A DNA stretch of 64,000 nucleotides from contig NC_079883.1 in NCBI RefSeq assembly GCF_029227915.1, positions 25,606,001 to 25,670,000 on the forward strand, read 5' to 3'. Positions 1 to 11,055 of the stretch are shown here, piece after piece (the first letter of the stretch is position 1; every line of letters starts with the position of its first letter). This DNA comes from Hydractinia symbiolongicarpus (lineage: Eukaryota; Cnidaria; Hydrozoa; Anthoathecata; Hydractiniidae). The notes under the pieces are model-generated. The model saw only the letters and a program-made list of their open reading frames with translations, had not been told where the DNA came from and did no database searches. The translations under genes and the position numbers were made by a program.

Positions 1-830
1 ACCTTTTCAAGGCTTGCATACAAACTGAATGTCAGCTCTTAACATATTAATTATATATATACTGGTTTTTGCATTACGCCTATATCATTTCAGACAGATG
101 TGATGACTCAAGACTATGATTGGCTGGTTAGTATAACAATAAGTGGCAATCGGTTTTACAATTTTTATGATATATATAATCAAAACCTGTGCTTGGAATA
201 TTCTGGTAAAACTCAGAATTTAAAAAAACTACACAAAAAAATTAGATAACAAACTTGAGGTTAATATTGCATTATTTTCAACTGCTAACTTACAAAACAT
301 TATGAAAGTTGGAAAAGGGAATAAGCAAAGTGACAGAAAAACATTTGAAGGTAATAAAACAGGGACAAGTCTTCATACATTCACAAAAGATCTCCTAACA
401 AATAAGCTGAACTCAAAAAGTACGTCCCTTGTAAAGAAAATATGTCTGTTAAGTTGAAATTCTTCATGAAACAAAGGATAATATTATAATACAAAGATGT
501 TCAAAAACATACTAACCTGTACTGAAAATGAACAGGTTTAATGTGCAGGGCAGTTGGTAAATAAAAAAGATAAAAACAAAGAAAGACAACCAATGACATC
601 ACAAAAGCATATACGATAAACCAATAGGCTTTCCATAGCGCTGATAGCAAATTAAAGATTAAGGGTAACATAATTTAGTCCTAAAAATGAACAAAGTGTA
701 TATGTATATATAAAGCCAATGCTTATGTATCTTAATCACATATATACAACCTTAAATTGTAAGGTCCCATAATTAAAAATAATTCCTCTTCTTGTTTACA
801 GAAATGTAATATTATTAATTACACTAGTAT

Positions 831-866
831 CTAGTCCCGTGGAAAAATCCACTATAGATACCGAAC
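831..866 (-). mobile_element. Helitron-like 3' end remnant
   Basis: CTAG at 831-834 is followed on the plus strand by CCCGTGGAAAAATCCAC. That is the same terminal hairpin found in the complete elements at 24578 and 49160. The rest of the element is not recognisable, so this is a truncated or decayed copy on the minus strand. Confidence 0.45.
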
Positions 867-1768
867 AAAAAAACCCAGCAAAATAGTGAATGAAATTAAC
901 CATAAGATCATTGTTTTTTTCATCAAAACGTTTTGTTGTTAATTCCATTCAAGCGGGAATAAATAAAACCAACATGCTTATCATATATTAGTAAGGGAAT
1001 AATAAAAATTAATTACCTGTGACTTTTGTGTAATAAAGTTTACATCATTACACAAAGGTTTTTATGAGAACAATATAATAAATTAACTGTGACTTTTTTA
1101 AAACAATAATTTTAAATCAATTTGAAAAAGCACACAAGACAGAATAAAAATAAAAGTTTAGCAAAAGTGACATGTTACAGAGACTGTTTCTTTAGAAAAA
1201 ACAACACATCCACTTTGCCTGTTACAGATACATGGAACTGGCGTATTATTACATATACACTTTCTCTTTGGTTTTAATTGTGTAAATATAAAAATAGGTA
1301 GCTTTCTCAATAGTTTTGCAATGAAAACATTGCAGTTCACATGTTTTCAATTTTTTTCTTTGTTTTCAAATTTTCTTTGTTGATATTTCATCCATCTTGT
1401 GATCGAGCATTATAAGTTCGTTATTATTAATTCCTTGCATAGTTGTGGTGTTTAACCTTAACAAAGTAGCTGCTAAACGCGCAAATTCATACTTTTCAAA
1501 GCCAAGATCAGTTTACAAAAGAAATGGGACAAGAGAAAAAATAATTTTACTTCTAAACAAACTTTTATAAAAATGGTCATCAGCGAGTGGAAAATTTAAC
1601 TGATATTGCCTGGATTGAATTTTAATCCAAAAACACGTGAACGCAAAGAAAAAAATGTTTACTTGGATCCACTACTGGCGGTGTATACTTTGTGTACAAT
1701 GGTGAACAGAATAAATGTAAAGGCAGTGGGATTCAAGGATTCAGGGGTAAATTTTTAAGAAGAAAATA

Positions 1769-1945
1769 GCGACTTGTAGCCTATTGATGGTATAGCTGTC
1801 GTTTCAAGTTCGCTTCAGGTCTTAAATTTAAACCCTTCCCTGGCCTAGTCATGCCAGAGACTATAAAAGTGTAAATCCTTCCTTTCTACTTAGCTAGCTA
1901 GCGTTCTCAGCAGCCATGAGAATAGGATTGATAAAGCCTGATAAA
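1769..1945 (+). mobile_element. tRNA-derived SINE copy, degenerate
   Basis: This stretch matches, in order, the blocks of the SINE at 29745-30045 read on its own strand. The shared blocks are CGCTTCAGGT, an AAACCC B-box region, GGCCTAGTCATGCCA, GAGACTATAAAA and ATGAGAATAGGATTGAT. The tRNA-like head is badly decayed. The shared order of blocks makes common descent more likely than chance. Confidence 0.6.
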
Positions 1946-2465
1946 ACCACATAAATTCACTTAGCTAAATCCCTAGTGCACAAACCAAGCTCAAAGATGC
2001 TTGTGAATAGGTGACCCCCAATACACGCAGTGAAACCTAGCAATGCAGATAGTAGAAAAAAGGCAAGCATATTATAAAAACTGGTGGCTAAAAGAAGAGG
2101 ATTGCGTATCCTAGCTAGAGAGGTTTCAACAATTTTACGCGGACGCATGGGAAAACACGCAAAACTGGGTTCGTAATGAAATTAATGACCTCGGCCCATA
2201 CCAAACTGATGCATTAATATGAGCGGAGAGGAGAAAATACACTGAAATCTCTTTAAACGGACATTCTTTACAGCAGGTAACTCTCTGTGCAAAAGAATCT
2301 CAGTGAAGTATACGTGAGTTTAAGGTCACAATCTACATCAACTCCTAAAACTGACCTTTCTATTAACGCGGATGCTCAATCTCGTTCTCAGGGCTTTTTT
2401 GAAAAACAGCGGGCGTCTCGCTTATTCATATTCTAGGTTCTCCAAAACAAAACTCTTGACATTAT

Positions 2466-2511
2466 ACCTCGACCCCTGGGCTCTTTGTTTTTTTTTATAC
2501 CGGGATCGAGG
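2466..2511. repeat. short foldback element (CCTCGACCCC family)
   Basis: The arms CCTCGACCCCTGG and CCGGGATCGAGG can fold into a hairpin of about 46 bp around a T-rich centre. It is a short member of the family best seen at 5182-5280. Confidence 0.55.
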
Positions 2512-3444
2512 TTTATACCTGATTTAAGCTGCGCACAAAAAGCTTTTTCGTGCTAAATTCGTAGCGAATTGATCTTAAACATTTGATTTTTTTTCCAGAA
2601 AACTGCTTTATTCCCGTTCTTTGTGCCCACAGTTTTCTGTATTTTTGTACCTCTCTTAGCACACAGTAAAAAATAAAATTCTTATTGTTGCTGACCAATT
2701 TATGCGAAACAACTCAATCCATGGTGAGAAAAAAATCGACCAGGAATCAATCGGTTTTTGAAAATCATCTATGCCTTAAAACAAGATGATCCTTTTATGA
2801 TGTTACATGTTGAACTTGCCATTATGTAGCATGGTTGTTAATTTGGCGAGATGTTGATACTACAGTTGCTTAGCAACATGTTAAATTGATTTTTTTTCTT
2901 CTTTTCACATATATAATGCGCGCAAATGTAAGTCTTATATAAGTCGCGGTTATGTCCAATTTTAATACGCAAATTTTAAACGCGCAAATTTAAGTCTGAG
3001 CTAAAGAATACTGCTCGAATTTAATAACTTTAAGATAACTTACTATTTAAAGTGAAAATCTTCTCACTTTAAAAACCTCAATGACAGTCGCAAAAAGGCT
3101 TGAACTGAGTAATGTATAGCGTTAAAAAACTGTTCTTCTTTTTATGACACGCCTTGCGTAATCTCCACAACGAAAGCCTGCTTTCCCATCAACAAAGATA
3201 CGTCCAACATGCAACTTCTAATCAAGAGTTCTTTTTGTCTTTCTAAAAACTTCAAAACGGCGAGTCAAAAGGAGAAAAATAGCCCCGAGAGTCAATTATA
3301 CAATGGTTCGCCAGCAGTGGTATACTAACCATAAGAATTAGTATTGTTTGGATTAACTTTGTACATTTAAATTTCGCGAGAATTTTTACAAAAACAGTCA
3401 ATTTTAAACAGTCAACAAAATTTTGTTAAAATAATCGACAAATT

Positions 3445-4866
3445 TTATTTATTTTTACAAATTTCTTCAAGGGAATAAACAAAGTTATCTCTCAACTTCC
3501 CCACAAACTCACGTGACAGCCACCTTCCGCTATAAGCCACACATAAACACATTTGCTGTTGTAACGTTGTCACTGTACATAGCAGACCGAATGGAACTGT
3601 CACCGAAAAATAATGTTCTTTTATGCGTATCGTAGTGTTTTCACCATCTTGCAGAAGCGGATCACAATTTCCAATGTTGCTCAAGTAAAGAAGGTCTCCC
3701 AGTCTGTACGCTAGGATTTTTTCTTTGATATCACTAGCGCTTATCTTTTTAAGGAAATGTGCACTGGCCGTCATGAGGAGACTGGAAAGTGTCGGCTTGT
3801 TTTGACGTTTTACGTTGCTATTGACTTCTTTTATGTGACTTATGACTTCATCTTTTCCATTTGGTTGAAATAAGTTTACTGTTTGCTGTCCCGTTGTTAC
3901 GAATAAACCGCAGGTCATCGGGGATATATTCAGTGCAGGACTAAATTTACGAAGATCGATCGGGAATAAGACTTTCGTAACTGGATATCGAATAACGGCA
4001 TATTCTTGCCTCGTTGTTTCGAGCGCTTGTGACAACATTACAAGCAGGATGCTATGAATAGATACCTCGAATGTTTTGCTGAATTGTAGCAAAGATTTTG
4101 TAAGATTTTTATTGATGACAAACGGCACGAATTCAAATGATTTGTCCGTTTGTTCCTCTTCGCAAGTTCTAATATTTGGTTTCCTTTTTGGAAAGAATGT
4201 ATCGAGCAACCACGTGAGTGAGTCTACTCCTACTTTCAAGTACCACGGTACGTGCTCCTCTGATACTTGACACTTCATATCACCAAAGACAACTTCAGTT
4301 GATTTTGCGAGAGGCGTCGGTCTAGGCAGCGTGATTTGGCTTTCGTTTTGCATTAGGTTTCTTAATATGGATGTAAACTGATTTGCTATGATATCAAAAC
4401 CACTCTTTGCATCTATGATTGCGTGGCAACAAATAAATACGAGTATATATTCATGACCACTACATGGAGTACTAGCATCAAGCCACATGACTCTCCAGAG
4501 AGGAAATGTAAACCCAGTCTTTACCTTTTCTTCAGCAATTTTCACCCAATCTGTGATGAGTTGTACTTTTTGAACTTCCAACTGAATCCATTCAGCCTTC
4601 TTGTAACCTGTAAAATTTACTGGTGAAAAATACATGTCGTGATTTTCGTCCAGTAATATTTCACATTGCAACAACGTGTGCCAGTCACTTAAAACGCTGA
4701 GACTTTCACGAACGGCTTCATGGGAAACACTTTTGTCGGATGAAAAAATCGAAACGCTTTTAAATAAATCGAAAGCTTCGTGACATTGATTTCCCATCCC
4801 GTGAAATGTTTCTCCGACGGAAAGATAACGTCTACCATCGCCATGTTGCACGTTTGCTGAACTCAT
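3445..4866 (-). CDS. HxxxD condensation/acyltransferase-like protein, paralogue A
   Basis: This is one uninterrupted 473-codon frame. The fold family is inferred from an HxxxD motif (His148-Ala-Ile-Ile-Asp152, followed by AKSGFD), typical of CoA-dependent acyltransferases and NRPS condensation-type domains. A PIDLRKF block, an LSNIGNCD block and a C-terminal CVAYSGRW block follow in the usual order. The paralogue at 11056-12465 has the same motifs at the same residue numbers. I chose the ATG at 4866 because that start aligns with the paralogue; an in-frame ATG at 4938 would add 24 residues with no counterpart. The family transfers acyl groups from a thioester to an alcohol or amine, but the substrate is unknown here. 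There is no signal peptide or TM segment, so it is probably cytosolic. The Arg-His of paralogue B (64-65) is Trp-His here. It is intronless in an intron-rich neighbourhood. Confidence 0.85.
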   Translation of the reverse strand: MSSANVQHGDGRRYLSVGETFHGMGNQCHEAFDLFKSVSIFSSDKSVSHEAVRESLSVLSDWHTLLQCEILLDENHDMYFSPVNFTGYKKAEWIQLEVQKVQLITDWVKIAEEKVKTGFTFPLWRVMWLDASTPCSGHEYILVFICCHAIIDAKSGFDIIANQFTSILRNLMQNESQITLPRPTPLAKSTEVVFGDMKCQVSEEHVPWYLKVGVDSLTWLLDTFFPKRKPNIRTCEEEQTDKSFEFVPFVINKNLTKSLLQFSKTFEVSIHSILLVMLSQALETTRQEYAVIRYPVTKVLFPIDLRKFSPALNISPMTCGLFVTTGQQTVNLFQPNGKDEVISHIKEVNSNVKRQNKPTLSSLLMTASAHFLKKISASDIKEKILAYRLGDLLYLSNIGNCDPLLQDGENTTIRIKEHYFSVTVPFGLLCTVTTLQQQMCLCVAYSGRWLSREFVGKLRDNFVYSLEEICKNK

Positions 4867-5181
4867 GCTTTCAGTGGTTTTATTTTCCAAGTTACAAACA
4901 TATTGTTGAAAAAAATATGTTTTCCACTTAAGAGCCACTTAACAGAACAACGTTTGAAGGGCCTTCACACACTGATACGTTGTCTAGTTCTGGATGCTTC
5001 TCCGTAACATCGTTTGTTAAATCTTTTACAGTGTATAAAAACTTTGTTGCCTTATATACTCTTTCCAATATATTTTATATTCTCTTTACTTCTATTTTTT
5101 TTGTTTTAATCTTTCTAATGTTTCTTTTATCTCGTAGACAAGAATGAATTTTTGTTGTTGTCTATAAAACATGTCGCTTGT

Positions 5182-5280
5182 CACCCTCGTCCCTAGGTTT
5201 TTTTTGCCTTTTTGACATGAGATGATTTTTCGTCGTATTCTCTCATATCAAAAAGACAAAAAAACCTGGGGACGAGAGTG
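5182..5280. mobile_element. foldback MITE with 9-bp target-site duplication
   Basis: This is a 99-bp near-palindrome. The left arm begins CACCCTCGTCCCTAGG and the right arm ends CCTGGGGACGAGAGTG, and pairing extends through about 38 bp on each side. The flanks are the perfect direct repeat GTCGCTTGT at 5173-5181 and 5281-5289. A 9-bp duplication is typical of Mutator-like transposition and shows that this was a real insertion. It is the best-preserved member of the CCTCGTCCCC family in the window. Confidence 0.85.
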
Positions 5281-6471
5281 GTCGCTTGTTTATGTTTAAA
5301 ATCCAAATATCAAATTAACACAGAATAAAAAAGAATAGAATTTCTTACAATAGGATTTCAATAACTAGTTTATTTAATAATAAAAAATATATTGAGTCTC
5401 TTATAACAATATACTCGCATTTTATATGATCGTGCTAAAATACGCACGAAATATATTTAAAATGGCTGCCTTGGCAGTACCACTCCAGCGAATTTTTTTC
5501 ATAATGTTTTATTGTCTTATAGAAATTTTCTAACTGTTGTGGAGGTTTAATTTTCCCGAATATTTTTTGGAAAATACGTCGAAGTGTTGCCATGGCAACC
5601 ATTTGATCGAGATAAAGTCTTTTTTTTCAAAAAGAATATTTATTAGAAAGAAATTAAAAAACAGGAAAATAAGTCAAATGGCGGCGTTGCGTTTGTTTTG
5701 TTCAATTTTGCGATGTTTGTTTTTCTTGATTGTCATAATTTGGAAAGGGTAAAGATATTCTAAGAGATGGAAGATTTAAACAAAGATAATTAAATTAAAA
5801 ATTGCGATCACTTCGACATACTTCTCTTGCCTACTTCTGTGTAATTTGTTGTATTTCCAGTCGTTATGGTTACCATTTTTTGACTTTCATTAAGTGATTC
5901 TAGTGAAACATACTGGTTTAGGGTTTGGGTTACTGTTGGCATGGAAGCTCGTTCATTATAACAAAACTATAAAATGATGCTAAAAAAATATAAAATAAAC
6001 ATGTCACACTGGACAATGACCGTGGTTTCAAATTCCAAATATGTAGCCTCGAGTCAATTATGCAACTAATAGCAACCTTGTTGATTTAAATCCCTTTAAA
6101 GCTTGGTTTCCATTTGGCATTAAATCGCTTTAAACATATTATGTGTCCTATAAAAAAAATTTTCACAACAGCGAACAAAAAAGTTAATAATTAACAAGAA
6201 GCCCTGGGGGCTCTAAGAATTTCCGCGCGCTACCAAAATATTTGATGAAAACCTGCTAATTCGTTGTGTTATTGTGCCAAACATTCGAAGGGGTTTAGTG
6301 CATGAACCTCTGAAGATAAAGCACACCAGTGGCATTATATCTTACAACAAACGCAAACAAAACGAAACGTGTCATTAAACTCACATTTTGAAATTGCTAA
6401 CAAAAAATACAGCCTATCATTCATGGTTGAAAGTCTTGCGATTGAAACGTTTATGGTCTTAAACGGCATTA

Positions 6472-6961
6472 GTTGACAAAAAATCAAAATTTTGATGTGA
6501 CCATCATTTTCAGCATACTTTTTTTATTAACTGTGTCAATTTTTGTCGAAAATAAAGCAGTTTTAATTTTTGGATAAATTTTGGCCTGAAATGACATTTA
6601 GGTGACAAAAATCAAAATTTTGATGTCACCATTATGTTCAGCATACTTTTTTAGTTAACTTTGCCAATTTTTGTTGAAAATGAAGTAGTTTTAATTTTTG
6701 GACCAATTTTGGCCTAAAATGACATTTAAGGTGGCAAAAAACCAAAATTTTGATGTCACCATCATGTTCAGCATACTTTATTTGTTAACTGTGCCAAATT
6801 TTGTTGAAAATAAAGTAGTTCTAATTTTTGGACCAATTTTGGCCTAAAATGACATTTAGTTGACAAAAATCAAAATTATTATGTCACCATTATGTTCAGC
6901 ATACTTTTTTTGTTAACTGTGCCAAATTTTGTCGAAAACAAATACCAATTTTAGCCTGAAA
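6472..6961. repeat. 129-bp tandem repeat, about 3.8 units
   Basis: Units start at 6472, 6601, 6730 and 6859, exactly 129 bp apart. Each begins with a variant of GTTGACAAAAATCAAAATTT, then carries CACCATNATGTTCAGCATAC, then TTTTGGCCTAAAATGACATT. The last unit is truncated. No long open frame runs through it, so it is a non-coding minisatellite. Confidence 0.9.
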
Positions 6962-8344
6962 CGTCAATACGAGACTTCCCAGTAGTTAAGGAGCTTAGGC
7001 ACGAAGTTTACATCTGTGACGGAGCAACGTGAAATCCCAGGGTCGATTTTTTCTCAAAAAATGCTCCGAAAGAAAAAAACGACGGTTTTAAAGAATTTCC
7101 TATGCCTTCGGGCGCGGAAATTCAAAAAGATTATATATTAATTCTTTTAGAAGATTGTTATTTTCTCCATATTAACCTCGTTTTTACGGTCCTAACGTCT
7201 CCGACGTCTTTCTTGGTTTTTCTTTATCCTTTAAATTTGCCTCATCCTCGATGTGGTTGGACGTATTTCATCAACGAAATGAATAGAATCGGCGTTAATT
7301 TTACTTGTAATAGAAACGTCCTCGCGCTGAAACTCAATATGAATAACTATGGGGCCAGAGATTGGCGCGAAAAAAAAAAGAAAACCAGCTTGTTGCTGAA
7401 ATGTTCAAAAAACTAATAACACTTTAAGGCTGTCTTGTCATTAAATACTTCTGCATTGCACTTGCTGTTAATTAATAGCCGATGTAAATATAAACGCGCG
7501 CCCACGTTACTTTGACGAAACTAATTTTTAAAGTTTCTGGGGAGAATATGAGGTCTGAGAAGGAAGCAGCGCAAGCTGGCGACGGTTAAGCTTCTTCAGT
7601 TTCAGGCATTATGCCAGCTTATGACATAACAACGTCGCATTGAAAACATTAAGAAAAAGTGATTGGAAATTAATTGAATTTATTCAGTTCCACTATTACT
7701 CAAAAAACGTCTCGCTCATTATTCTAAATTTCGCGCGTTTAAATTTTAATCATTTTATCTGTGAATTACGCTTTCTACAACGTGGTTTTATAAGTCCCTT
7801 TCACGTTAAGTTCCAAAGCTATCGGCTTATCAGATAAGCAACGCTGAAAACAAAGTAGCATTTTTTTCTCGTAAGATGGAAAAGACAATATCTTACATTC
7901 TATTAATCAGAAAGCTCTCAAAATCTATTTTCAAATGTCCTGTCGTCGACACAGTGATTTCTATTTGCACGCCACTTGATAACTCGCCTATTTTACTGGT
8001 ACCGATTGTAGTCAGTGCAGCGTTGTCAAAGTTTCTAGTATAAACGATGCTTGCGACGATTTATAACTGGGAACTAGAAGAGAATAACAGCAGTCTGAAG
8101 AAAACAAACAAATCTTACATAACATTAATGCCTTTTAAAATTTTCCATAGCCCTCCTTTCAATTTTCAATACATTCTGCACCCTAACCTCCCTCCCACCG
8201 TATATTCACCCTCCTCCTGTGTAAGGGAGTTTCATATAATGAAACATATGACGTCATAATGATATTGCTGCGATATGACGCATAACGATGAAGTTGTCAG
8301 CTATCAAGCCCATAAGGAAAAGTTGCTGCGGTGCCTAGATAAGG

Positions 8345-8402
8345 TATATATATAATTATATATATATAATTATATATATAATTATATATAATATTATATA
8401 AA
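8345..8402. repeat. TA/AATT low-complexity palindromic tract
   Basis: The tract is made of alternating TATATA and AATT blocks and is self-complementary. It is simple sequence with no other signal. Confidence 0.8.
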
Positions 8403-9236
8403 ATTTCTTATTTAACAATATGTGGTTAGCCTACCTTAATGGAAGAAGTTTTAGCGAACCTTTTTTTGGACCCTATTTGCAAAGTTTCGGCAAAACGGCC
8501 CTTTTAGAAGCAAATCGCAGTTTGCATGAAAAGCATTCCAACCCTAAATCTTTAATTATCAAAAAAGTCCTTCTACCGCAAAAAACTAATTCTTCAAATA
8601 ATTCTTCCTAAAAATTTCTACCTTCAAGGTAATAATATCTACTATAATAGGAAAATGAGATTCGTTATAAAACAGATCAAAGGCTCGTGCGCTGGAGTTA
8701 TCCTATAAATCGGCTTTGCATTCCAATAAACTTGAAGCAGTAAAACAAAGTAGATGAATTCGTAACGCTGTTGTCTTACATAATCAATTTATTCAGTTAA
8801 GATGAAACTGATATAACCAACAATTGAACGGAATGCCTAATATATTGCGTATGAACTAACTCTTGACCGCCACATCTAACCATAGAATCGCACTCCTTCA
8901 ACGATCTTTGACGTGTTTTTGTGCTTCTAAGGTTTTGGGTGTTTAAATGAAGATAATCAAAGGGAAGAACAAACAAAAGAACTAACTAAACAATAAAATA
9001 TTGATCGTATTTAACAACACATAATGTTGCAGTATTCACAGGCATTAAAAAAACGTCTCGACAACACTGGTGCATTGGGTACGAAGTTAATGAAGCTGCA
9101 TACCAATCAGGTTTCGTAACAAATATGACGTCAAATTGATTTTAAGTTTAGTAAAAGTTGGTTACAAATTTTATTCGACGTCAATATTCTCAGCAAGTGG
9201 TCTGTTTTACAAAAAATATAAATAAAAAAAGTTAAG

Positions 9237-10415
9237 ATGGATTGCTCGCCAGAATATGTGGACGATATTGAAAGGAAACAATTACCGGTAGATACTGCTG
9301 GTGAGGAGCAACTAATTAGACGAAAAAAACGACGAGCTCGTCATATGACGATGAAGTATGACGACACGTCAAAGATGCTTGCCGACATTGAAGCGGCGAA
9401 AGAGCTTAGTGAAGGTAATATTTCTAACGATTAAGCGTAGCCAACAAAAATAAGTAGCGATGGACCTTTATTTCTTTATTTCTTTACTATTGAATTCTAG
9501 GTCAGCGTATGGATAAAGTTGAACACCCGGTGAAGGGGCGTGAAAGAGAAGGGGGTATAAAAGCAAACCCTGCGGAGGAGGAACAACATTATGGGAAAAG
9601 CAAAGTTATGGAGGGTGATAAACAAGTAAAGGTAAAATCTTGCTTGAAAAAGAAAACGGAAGGAGATCAGTTGAAAGGAAAACAAACGCTCAATGTTAAT
9701 GGTAATGTTGACAACAGCAAAGCAAGGAAAGTTTTCTTTTCTGAAGAGGTGACCTATTACGAGGATTTTGCTTCGATCAAAACCAAGAAGAAGCGAAAGT
9801 TTCACAACCTGCGCAACGCCACGATCATTATTGAAAGAAAGAAAACAGTTCTTGTAAAAGCTATGAGAAAGTTGGTTGAGAAACACAAAGCAACAAAGCT
9901 GAAGTTACTGGAGGAGAAGAAAGCTGTTATATTGAAAGCCGCAGAAATGGAGTCACTCAATTTGGTTCTTAGTGGAAAGGAAGTCGAGTTGCGGAAAAAA
10001 GAGAAGGAGATTGCTTGCATGAAAGCCAATGCGTCTGACATAAAAGTAAGTTGGAAATATATCTAGTATTTATATATAGTAAATATCTAACGCTTACGAC
10101 AAATATAAATAAAGCTTTAACGATCTTCCCTTGAAACTTATTTTTAATCCAGATTTTAACGTTTTTACTTTTCTGCTCTAGACCACTGTCAGTGAATCAC
10201 TCCAAAAATCCGTAACTAAATTGGATACAGTGGAAGAAAACATCAGAGCTGATATAAGAAAAATCGAGCGAAAGCTTGCACAACGCTGGCGCTTTGTCGG
10301 AAAGAAGAAACTTCTAGCAGAAAAGCAGAAACTTACTGTTATGCTAGATACAATCTGCGCAACATCGCAGACATTACAGAAAGATGCCATCCTTTTGGAC
10401 ACCTTCAAATTTTAA
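9237..10415 (+). CDS. charged coiled-coil protein with PP1-docking motifs
   Basis: The three exons are 9237-9414, 9501-10045 and 10182-10415. Donors GTAATA and GTAAGT and acceptors TTCTAG and CTCTAG keep phase throughout, giving 318 aa. I do not recognise the family. Residues 1-60 hold a basic patch (RRKKRRAR). Residues 104-109 read VKSCLK, and 135-146 read RKVFFSEEVTYY. SCLK followed by KVFF and a Tyr-Tyr pair resembles the SILK + RVxF + hydrophobic-pair docking set of protein phosphatase 1 regulators; KVxFSExVT is close to the PPP1R15 motif. From about residue 155 onward the protein is rich in Lys and Glu with heptad spacing, so a coiled coil is likely. A soluble, possibly nuclear, PP1 regulator is my inference. 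It sits between the two acyltransferase-like genes on the opposite strand. Confidence 0.82.
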
Positions 10416-10566
10416 AAACATTTCCCACACATTGTATATTTTTTGTATATTTGAGGGGAAGAGGTTGTGGTTGTACGTTTGTGTGTACTGTCCAGATAGC
10501 CCCATCTTGTTTGTCTCGATGAGTACTTAAGAAGCAGTTTGATCTGTCAGCTAACTGTCTTGGTCC

Positions 10567-10639
10567 TCACTGGTAGCTCAGTTGGTAGAGCGTGACATCA
10601 AACAGTGTCAAGGTCGTAGGTTCAATTCCTACCCAGTAA
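10567..10639 (+). tRNA. tRNA-like sequence (pseudo-tRNA or SINE head)
   Basis: The D arm and A box (TAGCTCAGTTGGTAGAGC), anticodon stem (TGACA/TGTCA), T arm (GTAGG-TTCAATT-CCTAC, B box GGTTCAATTCC) and an ACTGG/CCAGT acceptor pairing are all present. The anticodon loop is eight bases (TCAAACAG) instead of seven, so the amino-acid identity is unclear. CTTGGTC at 10559-10565 and GACCAAG at 10643-10649 extend the acceptor stem outside the tRNA body. A working tRNA is less likely than a pol III-type repeat head. Confidence 0.5.
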
Positions 10640-11055
10640 TTTGACCAAGACACAAAGCTAATGATCTTTCTGCTGCTTCAGTGCTCAAAGTGATAAATGT
10701 CAGTGGTTGTCGAATGTGTTGTAAACTTGTTATATGTCTGTTTTGTGTGGTGTAGCTACGCCCCTTCCTTTTCAAAATCTTGGTCTTTTATTTTGTTAAT
10801 AAATTTTCACACATATTTTGTTTATTTTGCTGCGGAGAACCCTGTACTTGGTAACAAAAGGTCATGGTCGTTTGCTTTGCTTTTTTTTGTCGAGTGAAGA
10901 GACTGTGAGGACATGCAGACTTAAATTCGGCACGGTGAAACATTAAAAAACTTCATCCAAGACATAGCAAATCTTTATAATTATATTATAATTAAAACTT
11001 TTGCAACTTATTACAAAATAGAACAACAAAATTGCGCAGTGTTTTTTCATCTGGA
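10640..11055. other. short intergenic region
   Basis: I see no gene. The first part may be the body of a SINE belonging to the tRNA-like head just upstream. The AT-rich part from about 10930 is probably the 3' UTR of the minus-strand acyltransferase-like gene. Confidence 0.4.

Larger units (their letters stand above)
1..3444. other. AT-rich non-coding stretch with repeat remnants
   Basis: No gene can be supported here. Short open frames exist but lack coding character and splice context. The recognisable contents are a Helitron-like 3' end near 831, a SINE copy near 1769-1945 and a foldback element near 2466-2511, all listed separately. The segment from about 3000 to 3444 is the 3' flank of the minus-strand acyltransferase-like gene and probably contains its 3' UTR. 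Confidence 0.5.
4867..9236. other. intergenic region with repeats
   Basis: No supportable gene lies between acyltransferase paralogue A and the coiled-coil gene. The region contains the foldback element at 5182-5280, a 129-bp tandem array at 6472-6961 and a TA-rich palindromic tract near 8345-8400. An open frame at 7102-7416 is not recognised as any family and has no splice partners. The upstream part probably holds promoters for the divergent gene pair, but I see no decisive motif. Confidence 0.45.

Noticed and set aside
95..127. Possible tiny exon (acceptor ATTTCAG, donor GTTAGT)
   Set aside because: Eleven codons with no neighbouring exon in the window and no recognisable content.
1957..2148. 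Open frame of 63 codons with hydrophobic stretch
   Set aside because: It starts right beside SINE-derived sequence and has no homologous features or splice partners.
7102..7416. Open frame of 104 codons on the plus strand
   Set aside because: Its composition follows the local AT-rich DNA, it ends in a poly-Lys run, and there is no family resemblance or splice context.
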